A DNA stretch of 5,294 bases from Candidatus Vogelbacteria bacterium (GCA_903825615.1 CAIKBK010000091.1:1-5294); one strand, 5' to 3'. Shown: positions 1 to 5,234, counted from the stretch's first letter. The notes: generated by a model not told the origin, from the sequence alone. A program made the numbers and translations.

Positions 1-852
1 CTCAAGAGCTTGGGCAGTGGAAGAAGCCGCTTGATTGATAAAAATATTCCTTGAATCGGTGTTGACCATTAGCTCCTCATAAATATAAGCATATTCGACA
101 AGGGCGATGGCCGAATGGCCGGTATTATAACAACCCAAAGCGATTAGTTCTTGATCTTCAACTATCCCCTTACTCTCCGCCTTCATGGTGCTGACTTTTT
201 GAATTTTAGATATTTCCGCCATTAGATCTTGAGCTAGCGCTTTGCTAGCGACAGCATTGGCATATTGTTTTTCCGGAACGTAAATAACAAAACCTTCATA
301 ATTCGGTTTACCCTTATATTTTGGGTTATTATTAAAGTGAAGGTGAAGGGTCACATCGATACCGTTATCCCCCGCCCATTTATTCACCCCGTACATAAAG
401 ATGGCTGAGTCAACGGGCGTATCACGATGGCCCATCTCGGCCCGAACTAAAGTGAATTTGCCCTCATCAACCAAGCGAGACATTTCGGCTTTTTTTTCTT
501 TTATCCAAGTTTCGATTTCTTCTTTATTATCACTAATATAATTTTTTATTTCTGGGTTCCAGCCGTTAACATCGCGAACCATGGCGACTTCAAATTTAGG
601 ATTTTGGGCTAAGCTATTTTTAATTTTTTCCGCTAGCCATAAATTCAGGTCTCGTTCTAAGACCCCCTTATATTCCGCTCCCCCATATTCTGGTTCGTGT
701 CCGGCAAAAATTAATATTTTGACTTTTTTATCATTCTGCCCCACCACAGCTTTTTCTGTTGGACCCTTAATTTCCACCTCAGCCGACAAAAAAGACGCTG
801 CAAAAATTAGCGCCATAAGAAACAATATTCCTAAGAAAAACTCCTTTGTCAT
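1..852 (-). CDS. N-acetylmuramoyl-L-alanine amidase (Amidase_3 type), 3' end cut by the window
   Basis: Predicted zinc amidase that cleaves the bond between N-acetylmuramic acid and the L-Ala of the peptidoglycan stem peptide, outside the cytoplasmic membrane. Read from ATG at 852, 284 codons are open with no stop before the edge. Residues 1-24 form a signal peptide (hydrophobic from Phe5, likely cleavage after LSA). Family motifs follow in order: FAGHEPEYGGAE with zinc ligand His52; VLERDLNLWLAEKI with zinc ligand Glu66, matching the usual E-(K/R)-DLNL; TLHLHFNN at 168-175, whose His170 or His172 is the third ligand; and ALVEYAY with catalytic Glu253. The 14-residue His-Glu spacing is normal, but the Glu66-His170 gap is longer than usual and holds a charged, probably helical stretch around 100-133. 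The domain is nearly complete, so only the C-terminus is missing. It is the last visible gene of the operon, 19 bases after the M14 carboxypeptidase. No good Shine-Dalgarno is seen, since AGGA abuts the ATG, so coupling to the upstream gene is likely. Family call is confident; substrate is inferred. Confidence 0.85.
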   Translation of the reverse strand, partial: MTKEFFLGILFLMALIFAASFLSAEVEIKGPTEKAVVGQNDKKVKILIFAGHEPEYGGAEYKGVLERDLNLWLAEKIKNSLAQNPKFEVAMVRDVNGWNPEIKNYISDNKEEIETWIKEKKAEMSRLVDEGKFTLVRAEMGHRDTPVDSAIFMYGVNKWAGDNGIDVTLHLHFNNNPKYKGKPNYEGFVIYVPEKQYANAVASKALAQDLMAEISKIQKVSTMKAESKGIVEDQELIALGCYNTGHSAIALVEYAYIYEELMVNTDSRNIFINQAASSTAQALE

Positions 853-871
853 TCCTAATTATTATAACTTA

Positions 872-1768
872 TTATTTTTTTATTTCCTGACCAAAATAGC
901 TTAAAAGCGCTTTGGTACCAGCCAAATTTTTCTCCCACTCAATAGTCTCATGAGTCTTAAGCTCGACAGTGATAGTCGGAACATTAATTGAAGCCAGCCA
1001 GCCCTCAGCGTCGCCCGTGATCTCATAAGCATTAAATGATTTTACCTCTTGATAACCTGAGGCTCCGGCATAAATATTAACCATTTTAAGCGTTGTAGGT
1101 AAAACACCGGTCTCACACTCCGAAGTATAAACAGCATTGGCTTGGCTATGCCAGAAAACAGCCCCAACAGGTTTCTGTTTTAGAACTAAATCCCGAATAG
1201 CGGCGGCTTCAGGTTCAGAGAAAGCTTTGGTCCCCGCACTAACTATCTCATTCCGCCAAGTGCTCTTAGGTTGCCACTTACAAGCAAAATTACGATTAAG
1301 ATCGACTTTATTTTTATTAAATCGTCCCGCCTCAAGGACTGGCTGGCTTGTTGAGACATTAGACATGGCAAACCGGCCATCTTTCCCGGTTACACGATAA
1401 ATACCGTCGGGGTTAGCCGAAGGAATAATGGTGATCTTTAAATTTTTAGGAATAACGTCGGGATTGGCTTCGAGATAATCCATAAATTTATAAGCCAAGA
1501 GAACGCTATTCCACTCATAACCGCCATGGATACCGCCAACAAACAGAAGATAATTCTCCCCTTCGCCGTACGTATAGGCTTCGATATTACGGCCTTCTAC
1601 CGATTTACCGATTGTGGTCAGTTGAGGCTTAGAGGTTGTTTCAACTGGTACCACTGGTGGTGGAGCTGGTGCCTTTTTGTTCAAATTAATAAACGCCAAG
1701 ACGCCAATACCAAAAACAGCAATAATAAGAGCAATCGTGATATTGCGTTTAGTAAAAAGGGCCCCCAT
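872..1768 (-). CDS. M14-family zinc carboxypeptidase, membrane-anchored, intact active site
   Basis: A 298-residue metallopeptidase. One N-terminal transmembrane segment (about 10-29) is followed by a Pro/Ala-rich linker (33-43) and a catalytic domain from about 50, so the enzyme should face outward. Visible M14 landmarks are GGIHGGYEWN (His81 and Glu85 as zinc ligands), PSANPDG at 116-122, VDLNRNF (Arg159, the substrate carboxylate-binding region), WHS (His207, third zinc ligand), NAYEITGD with Tyr248 as the likely substrate tyrosine, and ITVEL with catalytic Glu269. The TGD-x-x-x-W-L-A-x-x-x-x-P-x-x-T-V-E-L end resembles bacterial MpaA-like gamma-D-Glu-diaminopimelate peptidases. Together with the amidase next door, this makes stem-peptide trimming the best guess; another peptide substrate is possible. 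Cys163 and Cys218 could form a disulfide. The start ATG lies 3 bases after the stop of the upstream paralog with no Shine-Dalgarno, which suggests translational coupling. Family assignment is confident, substrate is not. Confidence 0.85.
   Translation of the reverse strand: MGALFTKRNITIALIIAVFGIGVLAFINLNKKAPAPPPVVPVETTSKPQLTTIGKSVEGRNIEAYTYGEGENYLLFVGGIHGGYEWNSVLLAYKFMDYLEANPDVIPKNLKITIIPSANPDGIYRVTGKDGRFAMSNVSTSQPVLEAGRFNKNKVDLNRNFACKWQPKSTWRNEIVSAGTKAFSEPEAAAIRDLVLKQKPVGAVFWHSQANAVYTSECETGVLPTTLKMVNIYAGASGYQEVKSFNAYEITGDAEGWLASINVPTITVELKTHETIEWEKNLAGTKALLSYFGQEIKK
1509..1549. repeat. 41-bp tract identical to 2397-2437 (copy in the active M14 gene)
   Basis: This stretch matches 2397-2437 base for base. 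It encodes LLFVGGIHGGYEW, the zinc-binding segment, plus the first two bases of the next Asn codon. The two genes differ at many synonymous sites on either side, so identity at every third position here is unusual. It may mark a gene-conversion patch rather than ordinary protein constraint. Confidence 0.9.
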
Positions 1769-1771
1769 TAT

Positions 1772-2680
1772 TTATTTAGCGTAATATTTTAGTAAAGCAA
1801 GAGCCCCAGCTTGATTTTTGCTCCACTCGGTATCTTCGTGAGTCGTGAGAATAACACTAACAGCGGGAATATTTTTCTTGGCCAGCCAATTTACCATATC
1901 GCCAGTTGTTTCGTAGAAATCAAAATTGTCATAAGCCTTATAACCAGAAGCATCAGCAAAAGTTGTCGCCAAGATTTTGGTCGCGGGTAAAATCCCACTA
2001 TCACACTGTGAGGCAAAAACTCCGCCGGCGGCACTATACCAAACAACAGCCGCGCTTAGCTTGTGACTCTCAACATAATTTTTAAGGGCCTGGCTCTCTG
2101 GCTCAGAAAAAGCTTCACTTCCGCCACTAACCTTAGTCTTTTGCCAAACGGCGCTTGATTGCCAACCACAGTCAAAATTGCGATTTAGGTCCACCTTATT
2201 GGCGTTAAGTCGACCGACAATTACTGTCTCTTTTTCGGTTGAGACATCAGCCGAGGTAAAACGGCCAGTTGTCCCCACTACACTATTAAGTCCATCCGGG
2301 TTTAAAACAGGAATAACAGTAACTTTTACGTTCTTAGGAATAATATCAGGATTCGCCTCTAAATAATCCATGAGCTCATAGGCAACAAGAGCCGTGTTCC
2401 ACTCATAACCGCCATGGATACCGCCAACAAACAGAAGTTCCTTCTCGCCAGTACCATAGTGATAAGCAGTGATATTACGTTTCTCAACCGATGCGCCAAT
2501 AACAGTCTTAGTCTCATCAACCGGTTTAATCTTAACTTGATTTAGTGATGAAGTTGCGTCAGTCGTTGTTGCCTCGTCGGACGTTATCAGTGTGAGATTA
2601 GACGAACTCCGAGTAAAAAAGTAGAACCCGATAATAACAATAATTCCAATAATAAGGGCCCAAATAGTAGTTTTTTTCAT
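1772..2680 (-). CDS. M14-like carboxypeptidase paralog lacking catalytic residues (probable pseudoenzyme)
   Basis: A 302-residue paralog of the next gene, roughly half identical by eye over the whole length. It has an N-terminal transmembrane segment (about 4-22), a Ser/Thr-rich linker to about residue 55, then the M14 fold. Preserved: GGIHGGYEWN (His89, Glu93), VLNPDG, VDLNRNF (Arg167), FYETTGD, and Cys171 and Cys226 at the same 55-residue spacing. Changed: WHS of the active copy is WYS here, so the third zinc ligand His is Tyr215, and ITVEL is VSVIL, so the catalytic Glu is Ile277. Both were checked at codon level (TAT for CAT, ATT for GAG). The frame is open and well kept, so it looks like a maintained non-catalytic protein that may bind peptide, partner or wall rather than a decaying gene. 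Start: a GTG at 2689 is in frame, but the Shine-Dalgarno-like TAGGATGTGATT is correctly placed only for the ATG at 2680. Loss of activity is inferred. Confidence 0.82.
   Translation of the reverse strand: MKKTTIWALIIGIIVIIGFYFFTRSSSNLTLITSDEATTTDATSSLNQVKIKPVDETKTVIGASVEKRNITAYHYGTGEKELLFVGGIHGGYEWNTALVAYELMDYLEANPDIIPKNVKVTVIPVLNPDGLNSVVGTTGRFTSADVSTEKETVIVGRLNANKVDLNRNFDCGWQSSAVWQKTKVSGGSEAFSEPESQALKNYVESHKLSAAVVWYSAAGGVFASQCDSGILPATKILATTFADASGYKAYDNFDFYETTGDMVNWLAKKNIPAVSVILTTHEDTEWSKNQAGALALLKYYAK
2397..2437. repeat. 41-bp tract identical to 1509-1549 (copy in the pseudoenzyme gene)
   Basis: Partner of the tract at 1509-1549, in the same orientation and reading frame. It covers the HGGYEW zinc motif, so the inactive paralog keeps this half of the metal site exactly, while the other half (His, Glu) is lost. 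Confidence 0.9.
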
Positions 2681-2683
2681 AAT

Positions 2684-2695
2684 AATCACATCCTA
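2684..2695 (-). promoter_or_regulatory. Ribosome binding site that fixes the start of the 1772-2680 gene
   Basis: The minus-strand sequence TAGGATGTGATT contains AGGATGTGAT, which differs from the 16S-complementary AGGAGGTGAT at one base. It ends three bases before ATG 2680, and its alignment to the start closely matches that of the strong site in front of the 5232 gene. The in-frame GTG at 2689 lies inside it and cannot use it, so the ATG is preferred. Confidence 0.6.
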
Positions 2696-2723
2696 GCACA
2701 AATCTAAAAAGACGGCTATTGAT

Positions 2724-3104
2724 TTAATGTTTTTTGCTAAGTTTCCTGCGCCAACCCACAAGAAACAAAATCCCAATAAAAAAAGCTGGTCCGGCAATAA
2801 TTAAGGAATAAGACAACTCGTAAAATTCAAATGGGTTATTAAAGGCACGAACGAGCGTTAGGGCAAGGTACAGTAACCCAGCCAAAATAAAGCCCACCCC
2901 GCCGACAACCTCATGTCTCCAAGATATGGCGAGAATAATAGCCAAAATAAATACCGGAATATTGTGCATAAATAAACCGACGACTGTTTCCCAAATACTA
3001 TAACCATTGCCAAAAATATCTAGCGAGAACATCGCCAGAAAAAGGATAAAAACAATCGAGAATATTCTTGGCGTCCAATAGATAAATTTATTGATTTTTG
3101 TCAT
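2724..3104 (-). CDS. Small four-helix membrane protein of unknown function
   Basis: A 126-residue integral membrane protein with four predicted transmembrane segments at about 11-31, 42-61, 66-86 and 98-118. The short N-terminus has three lysines, and the C-terminus (WRRKLSKKH) is strongly positive. By the positive-inside rule both ends should be cytoplasmic. Recognisable features are FSLDIFGNGYS after helix 1, the pattern W-E-T-V-V-G-L-F-M-H-N-I-P entering helix 2, SWRHEVVGG between helices 2 and 3, and IAGPAFFIGILFL in helix 4. This style matches a domain-of-unknown-function family seen in many bacteria, possibly DUF7670, but I cannot confirm the number. No catalytic motif is evident. It is the first gene of the wall-hydrolase operon, about 30 bases after the likely transcription start and 43 bases before the M14-like gene. 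It could be a membrane partner of those proteins, or simply co-transcribed. Confidence 0.75.
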   Translation of the reverse strand: MTKINKFIYWTPRIFSIVFILFLAMFSLDIFGNGYSIWETVVGLFMHNIPVFILAIILAISWRHEVVGGVGFILAGLLYLALTLVRAFNNPFEFYELSYSLIIAGPAFFIGILFLVGWRRKLSKKH

Positions 3105-3140
3105 TTGCCCCGTAAAATTAGTAACTTGATAGTTTTATTA

Positions 3141-3149
3141 ATTATACCA
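3141..3149 (-). promoter_or_regulatory. Extended -10 promoter for the membrane protein / M14 / amidase operon
   Basis: On the minus strand this reads TGGTATAAT, a perfect TATAAT hexamer with the TGn extension. The 17-base-upstream position holds only a poor -35 (TAGAAT), which is normal for extended -10 promoters. Transcription would start near 3134, giving a leader of about 30 bases before ATG 3104. The only ribosome-binding candidate there is a weak GGGG. No other gene is supported in the 3105-3342 gap, which otherwise holds this promoter and the terminator at 3272-3326. Confidence 0.65.
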
Positions 3150-3271
3150 AAAATTCACAACTGATTCTAGTCCGGCCAAAGGCACAAAAACATTGCAAAA
3201 TAACGAGAAGAAATTTTGCCCCGCTGAATAATAGATAGGCAGAGTTAGAACCTGTTTTTTGCCTAAACAGA

Positions 3272-3326
3272 AAACCCGCCCTCGACCTGGACGTGTTTTC
3301 TGTAACACGTTAGTCGGGGCGGGATT
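3272..3326 (-). terminator. Rho-independent terminator of the deoxyhypusine synthase-like gene
   Basis: A long hairpin. The outer arms are CCCGCCCTCGAC (3275-3286) and GTCGGGGCGGG (3313-3323), paired with one bulged C and one G-T. An inner perfect 7-bp stem pairs ACGTGTT (3291-3297) with AACACGT (3304-3310) around a 6-base loop. On the minus strand the stem is followed by TTTTCTGTTT, a U-rich tail, and it begins about 20 bases after the stop codon at 3343. A second small stem (CTGTTT 3252-3257 with AAACAG 3265-3270) sits just beyond it. Confidence 0.8.
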
Positions 3327-3342
3327 ATTGATGGGCTTCACT

Positions 3343-4536
3343 TCAGGTTTGGAGCTCTTCAGGGAGATGGAGGGTGGCCATGATCTTGGCCATAACTTCG
3401 CTGTCACTCTCGATCTTCAGACGCAGTCTTTCCTTGAGTTCCTCCCTCTGCGAGTAGAGGCGAAGGGGCGATGGCGACGCCGAAATTTGTGACCTCTCCT
3501 CAACCAGGGCCCGGACAATGAGAGGCATATACGTCGAGTAATCGCCCTGCAGGCTAACCGTCTGAGTGATATACGTTTCGGGATTGATTTTACCCCACGA
3601 GACTGCCTCGGCCGGCCAGCAAGAGGACAAACTGCCGTCCGTCACTGGCGCTGAGACAATCTGGGCATCAAAGTCGTATCCCCGTATGTCACCGAGAAAG
3701 AAGATCTGCGACAAGGTCGGTTCGGGCTGGAGAGAATAATTCTTCGGAACTCCCCCACCCAAAACCATGATCGCCAAGGTCTTCGCTTCAGAGTCAAACA
3801 AGCCCCAGTGGTGATAGGCACAGGATTCGAAAACGTCCTCGTGGAGGTCATAATCGAACCCGTAGCTAATCTTCCCCAGACGAGCCAGCAGCCAGAGCTT
3901 CATCGAATTCAGAAACACGCTACCATCGGCCGGCGCCCCGATGAAGACCGGCAACTCCATTTTCGCACAGGTGCTCAGGAGACCCGGTGCTACCCCCAGC
4001 GCCTCTTCCCTCTCGGCGTAACACAAGCCGAGGAGATAGTTGCGCTCTGTTGTGGTCATGCGCTTTTGAAATTCCGGCCGCTGAAGAATCTCCGTAATGA
4101 CAATATCTTGGTCGAAGAGCACTTGTTCTTGGAAACCGGTGTCCGTCACCCGAATAATACCGTTGTCCCGGAACTTGGCATCGTCGCCATAGAGATCGAC
4201 TTCGCGAATGGGCCGTTCCGACTGCGAACGCAGACAATCATGACCGTCATGGTAACAGATTGCGTCCGTGACCGTGAGGTAGGCCGTCTGCGCCATGTTA
4301 AGCAACGGGATGAGCCAAGCCCGATGCTGATCCGAGATGGTAATGGGTCCGGCACAGGTAACCACAAGCGGGATACGCTTTTCGATCACCTTTTCCAATG
4401 CTTCATACACTCGCCTCAGAGCCGCGCCCCCAAATGCCGGTAAGGACTTCTTGAATACTTCTCCCAAGTTGTGGCACTCGGTTACCGGCTTGCCGGCCAC
4501 CTCATTGCCCATAAGCTTGCACTTGTCGCTTGGCAT
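3343..4536 (-). CDS. Deoxyhypusine synthase-like protein (bacterial branch)
   Basis: A 397-residue cytosolic NAD-dependent family member. In eukaryotes and archaea, deoxyhypusine synthase moves the aminobutyl group of spermidine to a lysine of eIF5A/aIF5A. Bacteria lack that target, and bacterial homologs are linked to polyamine chemistry or have no proven role. Evidence: a TCAG segment (60-63) in place of the N-terminal nucleotide-binding TxAG; PADGS at 202-206, matching the family (T/A)DGS; GGGVPKN (260-266), the NAD-binding glycine stretch in its bacterial PKN form; and EAVSWGKI (310-317), whose Lys316 aligns with the lysine that carries the enzyme intermediate. The human KHH next to the glycines is KNY here, as in bacterial homologs. 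A charged C-terminal tail (about 345-397) extends past the usual end. Shine-Dalgarno AGAGGAG precedes ATG 4536 by about 10 bases. A weak promoter candidate (TTGTAA 4630-4635, TAGAAT 4609-4614, 15-base spacer) lies upstream. The gene is markedly more GC-rich than the operon next to it, which hints at transfer. Substrate unknown. Confidence 0.85.
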   Translation of the reverse strand: MPSDKCKLMGNEVAGKPVTECHNLGEVFKKSLPAFGGAALRRVYEALEKVIEKRIPLVVTCAGPITISDQHRAWLIPLLNMAQTAYLTVTDAICYHDGHDCLRSQSERPIREVDLYGDDAKFRDNGIIRVTDTGFQEQVLFDQDIVITEILQRPEFQKRMTTTERNYLLGLCYAEREEALGVAPGLLSTCAKMELPVFIGAPADGSVFLNSMKLWLLARLGKISYGFDYDLHEDVFESCAYHHWGLFDSEAKTLAIMVLGGGVPKNYSLQPEPTLSQIFFLGDIRGYDFDAQIVSAPVTDGSLSSCWPAEAVSWGKINPETYITQTVSLQGDYSTYMPLIVRALVEERSQISASPSPLRLYSQREELKERLRLKIESDSEVMAKIMATLHLPEELQT

Positions 4537-4580
4537 GTCCAGTTTTCTCCTCTCTTGTTATTCTGATTATCCAAACATCA

Positions 4581-4602
4581 AACCAGCTAACTTAAGCTGA
4601 TT
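4581..4602. repeat. Inverted repeat in the leader of the deoxyhypusine synthase-like gene
   Basis: AACCAGCT (4581-4588) pairs with AGCTGATT (4595-4602) across six bases, with one G-T pair. It lies 45-66 bases upstream of ATG 4536 in an otherwise featureless AT-rich gap (4537-4651). It could be an operator, or a hairpin in the mRNA leader if transcription starts above it. No regulator is seen nearby, so the role is a guess. Confidence 0.4.
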
Positions 4603-4647
4603 AATTCCATTCTAATCACTACCACAAAATTACAATCTAGTCTATGG

Positions 4648-4678
4648 AAAAGACAAACCCGCTTACAACGGGTTTGTC
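4648..4678 (-). terminator. Rho-independent terminator after the 39-residue protein gene
   Basis: A perfect 10-bp stem, GACAAACCCG (4652-4661) with CGGGTTTGTC (4669-4678), around a 7-base loop. On the minus strand it is followed by TTTTCC, a short U tail, so it fits a terminator about 27 bases beyond the stop at 4706. The plus-strand side continues AAAGTAG without a T run, so it is not a good plus-strand terminator. Confidence 0.75.
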
Positions 4679-4705
4679 GGAAGCGGGAAAGTAGAGGTTT
4701 CAGTC

Positions 4706-4825
4706 TTATTTCTTAGCTTTAGCTTTTTTGGCATCGAGCATCGCCTTTTTTATAGCCAAGCGCTTCTTAGTTTTTGGCGAACGCGAGGTCTTCATCTTCC
4801 CTACCCCAGTAAATCTTTTTCCCAT
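4706..4825 (-). CDS. Very basic 39-residue protein, unknown function
   Basis: The reading frame starts at ATG 4825 and ends in TAA at 4706-4708. The protein opens MGKRFTGVGKMKTSRSPKTK and closes with the Lys/Ala-rich LDAKKAKAKK. About 15 of 39 residues are Lys or Arg, so nucleic-acid or ribosome binding is likely on charge alone; the size and charge resemble small ribosomal proteins, but I recognise no known one. Support for a real gene: it sits between a likely extended -10 promoter (4879-4887) and a perfect 10-bp terminator (4652-4678), and no other frame explains this interval. Shine-Dalgarno is weak: GCGGGA, part of a leader hairpin, lies about 10 bases before the start. Alternative starts at Met11 or Met29 would leave too little protein. 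Confidence 0.65.
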   Translation of the reverse strand: MGKRFTGVGKMKTSRSPKTKKRLAIKKAMLDAKKAKAKK

Positions 4826-4835
4826 ATATATTTAT

Positions 4836-4848
4836 CCCGCTAAGCGGG
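4836..4848 (-). promoter_or_regulatory. Leader hairpin just upstream of the 39-residue protein
   Basis: CCCGC (4836-4840), a 3-base turn, then GCGGG (4844-4848) form a small GC-rich stem in an AT-rich leader, 10 bases before ATG 4825. The only G-rich ribosome-binding candidate lies in its 3' arm on the minus strand, so folding could hide it. This may be a translational control element, or one more member of the ACCCGC/GCGGGT hairpins found throughout this region. Confidence 0.4.
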
Positions 4849-4878
4849 GTTTAAAATTAATTTATTAATTACTTCTTG

Positions 4879-4887
4879 ATTTTAACA
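4879..4887 (-). promoter_or_regulatory. Probable extended -10 promoter for the 39-residue protein gene
   Basis: On the minus strand this reads TGTTAAAAT: TAAAAT with one mismatch to TATAAT, plus the TGn extension. No convincing -35 is present, only a T-rich stretch. Transcription would begin near 4872, giving a leader of about 47 bases that includes the small hairpin at 4836-4848. Confidence 0.45.
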
Positions 4888-4917
4888 GAAAAGACAAAAA
4901 AGAGCTATTTTTAAAAT

Positions 4918-4935
4918 CCGACCTGGTTCCGTCGG
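4918..4935 (-). terminator. Second, smaller hairpin after the 79-residue protein gene
   Basis: CCGAC (4918-4922) and GTCGG (4931-4935) form a 5-bp stem with an 8-base loop. On the minus strand it follows the main terminator by about 10 bases and is itself followed by ATTTTAAAAAT. It may be a backup terminator in tandem with 4945-4993. The stem is short, so confidence is modest. Confidence 0.4.
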
Positions 4936-4944
4936 TAAACAACA

Positions 4945-4993
4945 AACCCGCCTCACACAGACAACCAGTTTGCTGTCCCTTGTGGGCGGGGTT
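4945..4993 (-). terminator. Rho-independent terminator overlapping the stop of the 79-residue protein gene
   Basis: AACCCGCC-T-CACA (4945-4957) pairs with TGTGGGCGGGGTT (4981-4993), with one bulged base on each side. An inner GACA/TGTC pairing (4960-4963 with 4974-4977) extends the structure. On the minus strand it is followed by TTTGTTGTTT. The stem starts inside the TGA stop codon (4993-4995), so transcription ends directly behind the gene. Confidence 0.75.
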
Positions 4994-5232
4994 CATTCGG
5001 GAGGAGCTTCTTCTTCGACATCATCTGGGGTCACTTCAGCACTTTCCACTACCTGTTGAAGATCATCGCTTGAAACGGAAGCGACTTGTTCTGGATCAAC
5101 GAATGTTACCGCCCAAGTTTCTTCCGAAACAGCATTCGGAAACGTATCTCGAAGTTTCCGATACAATCGTCCGTCAATAGAGAAACGTGTGCCCGGCAGC
5201 AAGTTCTTGACCTTAGTCATTGTCTCGGCCAT
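4993..5232 (-). CDS. Small 79-residue protein with basic core and acidic tail, unknown function
   Basis: I do not recognise the family. The protein has two parts. Residues about 6-45 look like a compact beta-rich module: KVKNLLPGTRFSIDGRLYRKL, then an acidic/aromatic stretch with EETWAVTFVDPE. Residues about 52-79 are strongly acidic (Asp/Glu-rich, ending EEEAPPE) and probably disordered or a short helix. The LPGTRF-x-x-x-G-x-x-Y pattern is a turn-rich strand pair seen in small phage-like or housekeeping proteins, but no function follows from it. There is no signal peptide or membrane segment, so it should be cytosolic. The start at ATG 5232 is secured by one of the best Shine-Dalgarno matches possible, and a later Met at position 5 has none. 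Single-gene unit: it has its own terminator, and its promoter must lie in or beyond the last 60 bases of the window. Strong translation signals suggest an abundant protein. Confidence 0.75.
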   Translation of the reverse strand: MAETMTKVKNLLPGTRFSIDGRLYRKLRDTFPNAVSEETWAVTFVDPEQVASVSSDDLQQVVESAEVTPDDVEEEAPPE

Positions 5233-5234
5233 AA

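Noticed and set aside
223..256. Paired GCTAGC sequences inside the amidase gene
   Set aside because: They arise from Ala-Ser and Leu-Ala codons and are too short and too coding-constrained to call an attachment or recognition site.
581..904. Plus-strand 107-codon open frame
   Set aside because: It is antisense to the start of the amidase, which has a signal peptide and zinc motifs. No ribosome site or domain supports it.
1772..2680. Calling the M14-like paralog a pseudogene
   Set aside because: No frameshift or early stop, the other conserved segments are kept, and spacing to the next gene is tight. Loss of two catalytic residues fits a pseudoenzyme better.
2681..2689. GTG start for the M14-like paralog
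   Set aside because: The Shine-Dalgarno covers this codon and is spaced for the ATG at 2680.
3808..4443. Long plus-strand open frame (211 codons) opposite the deoxyhypusine synthase-like gene
   Set aside because: It is a shadow frame in GC-rich sequence. The minus-strand protein carries clear family motifs over the whole interval.
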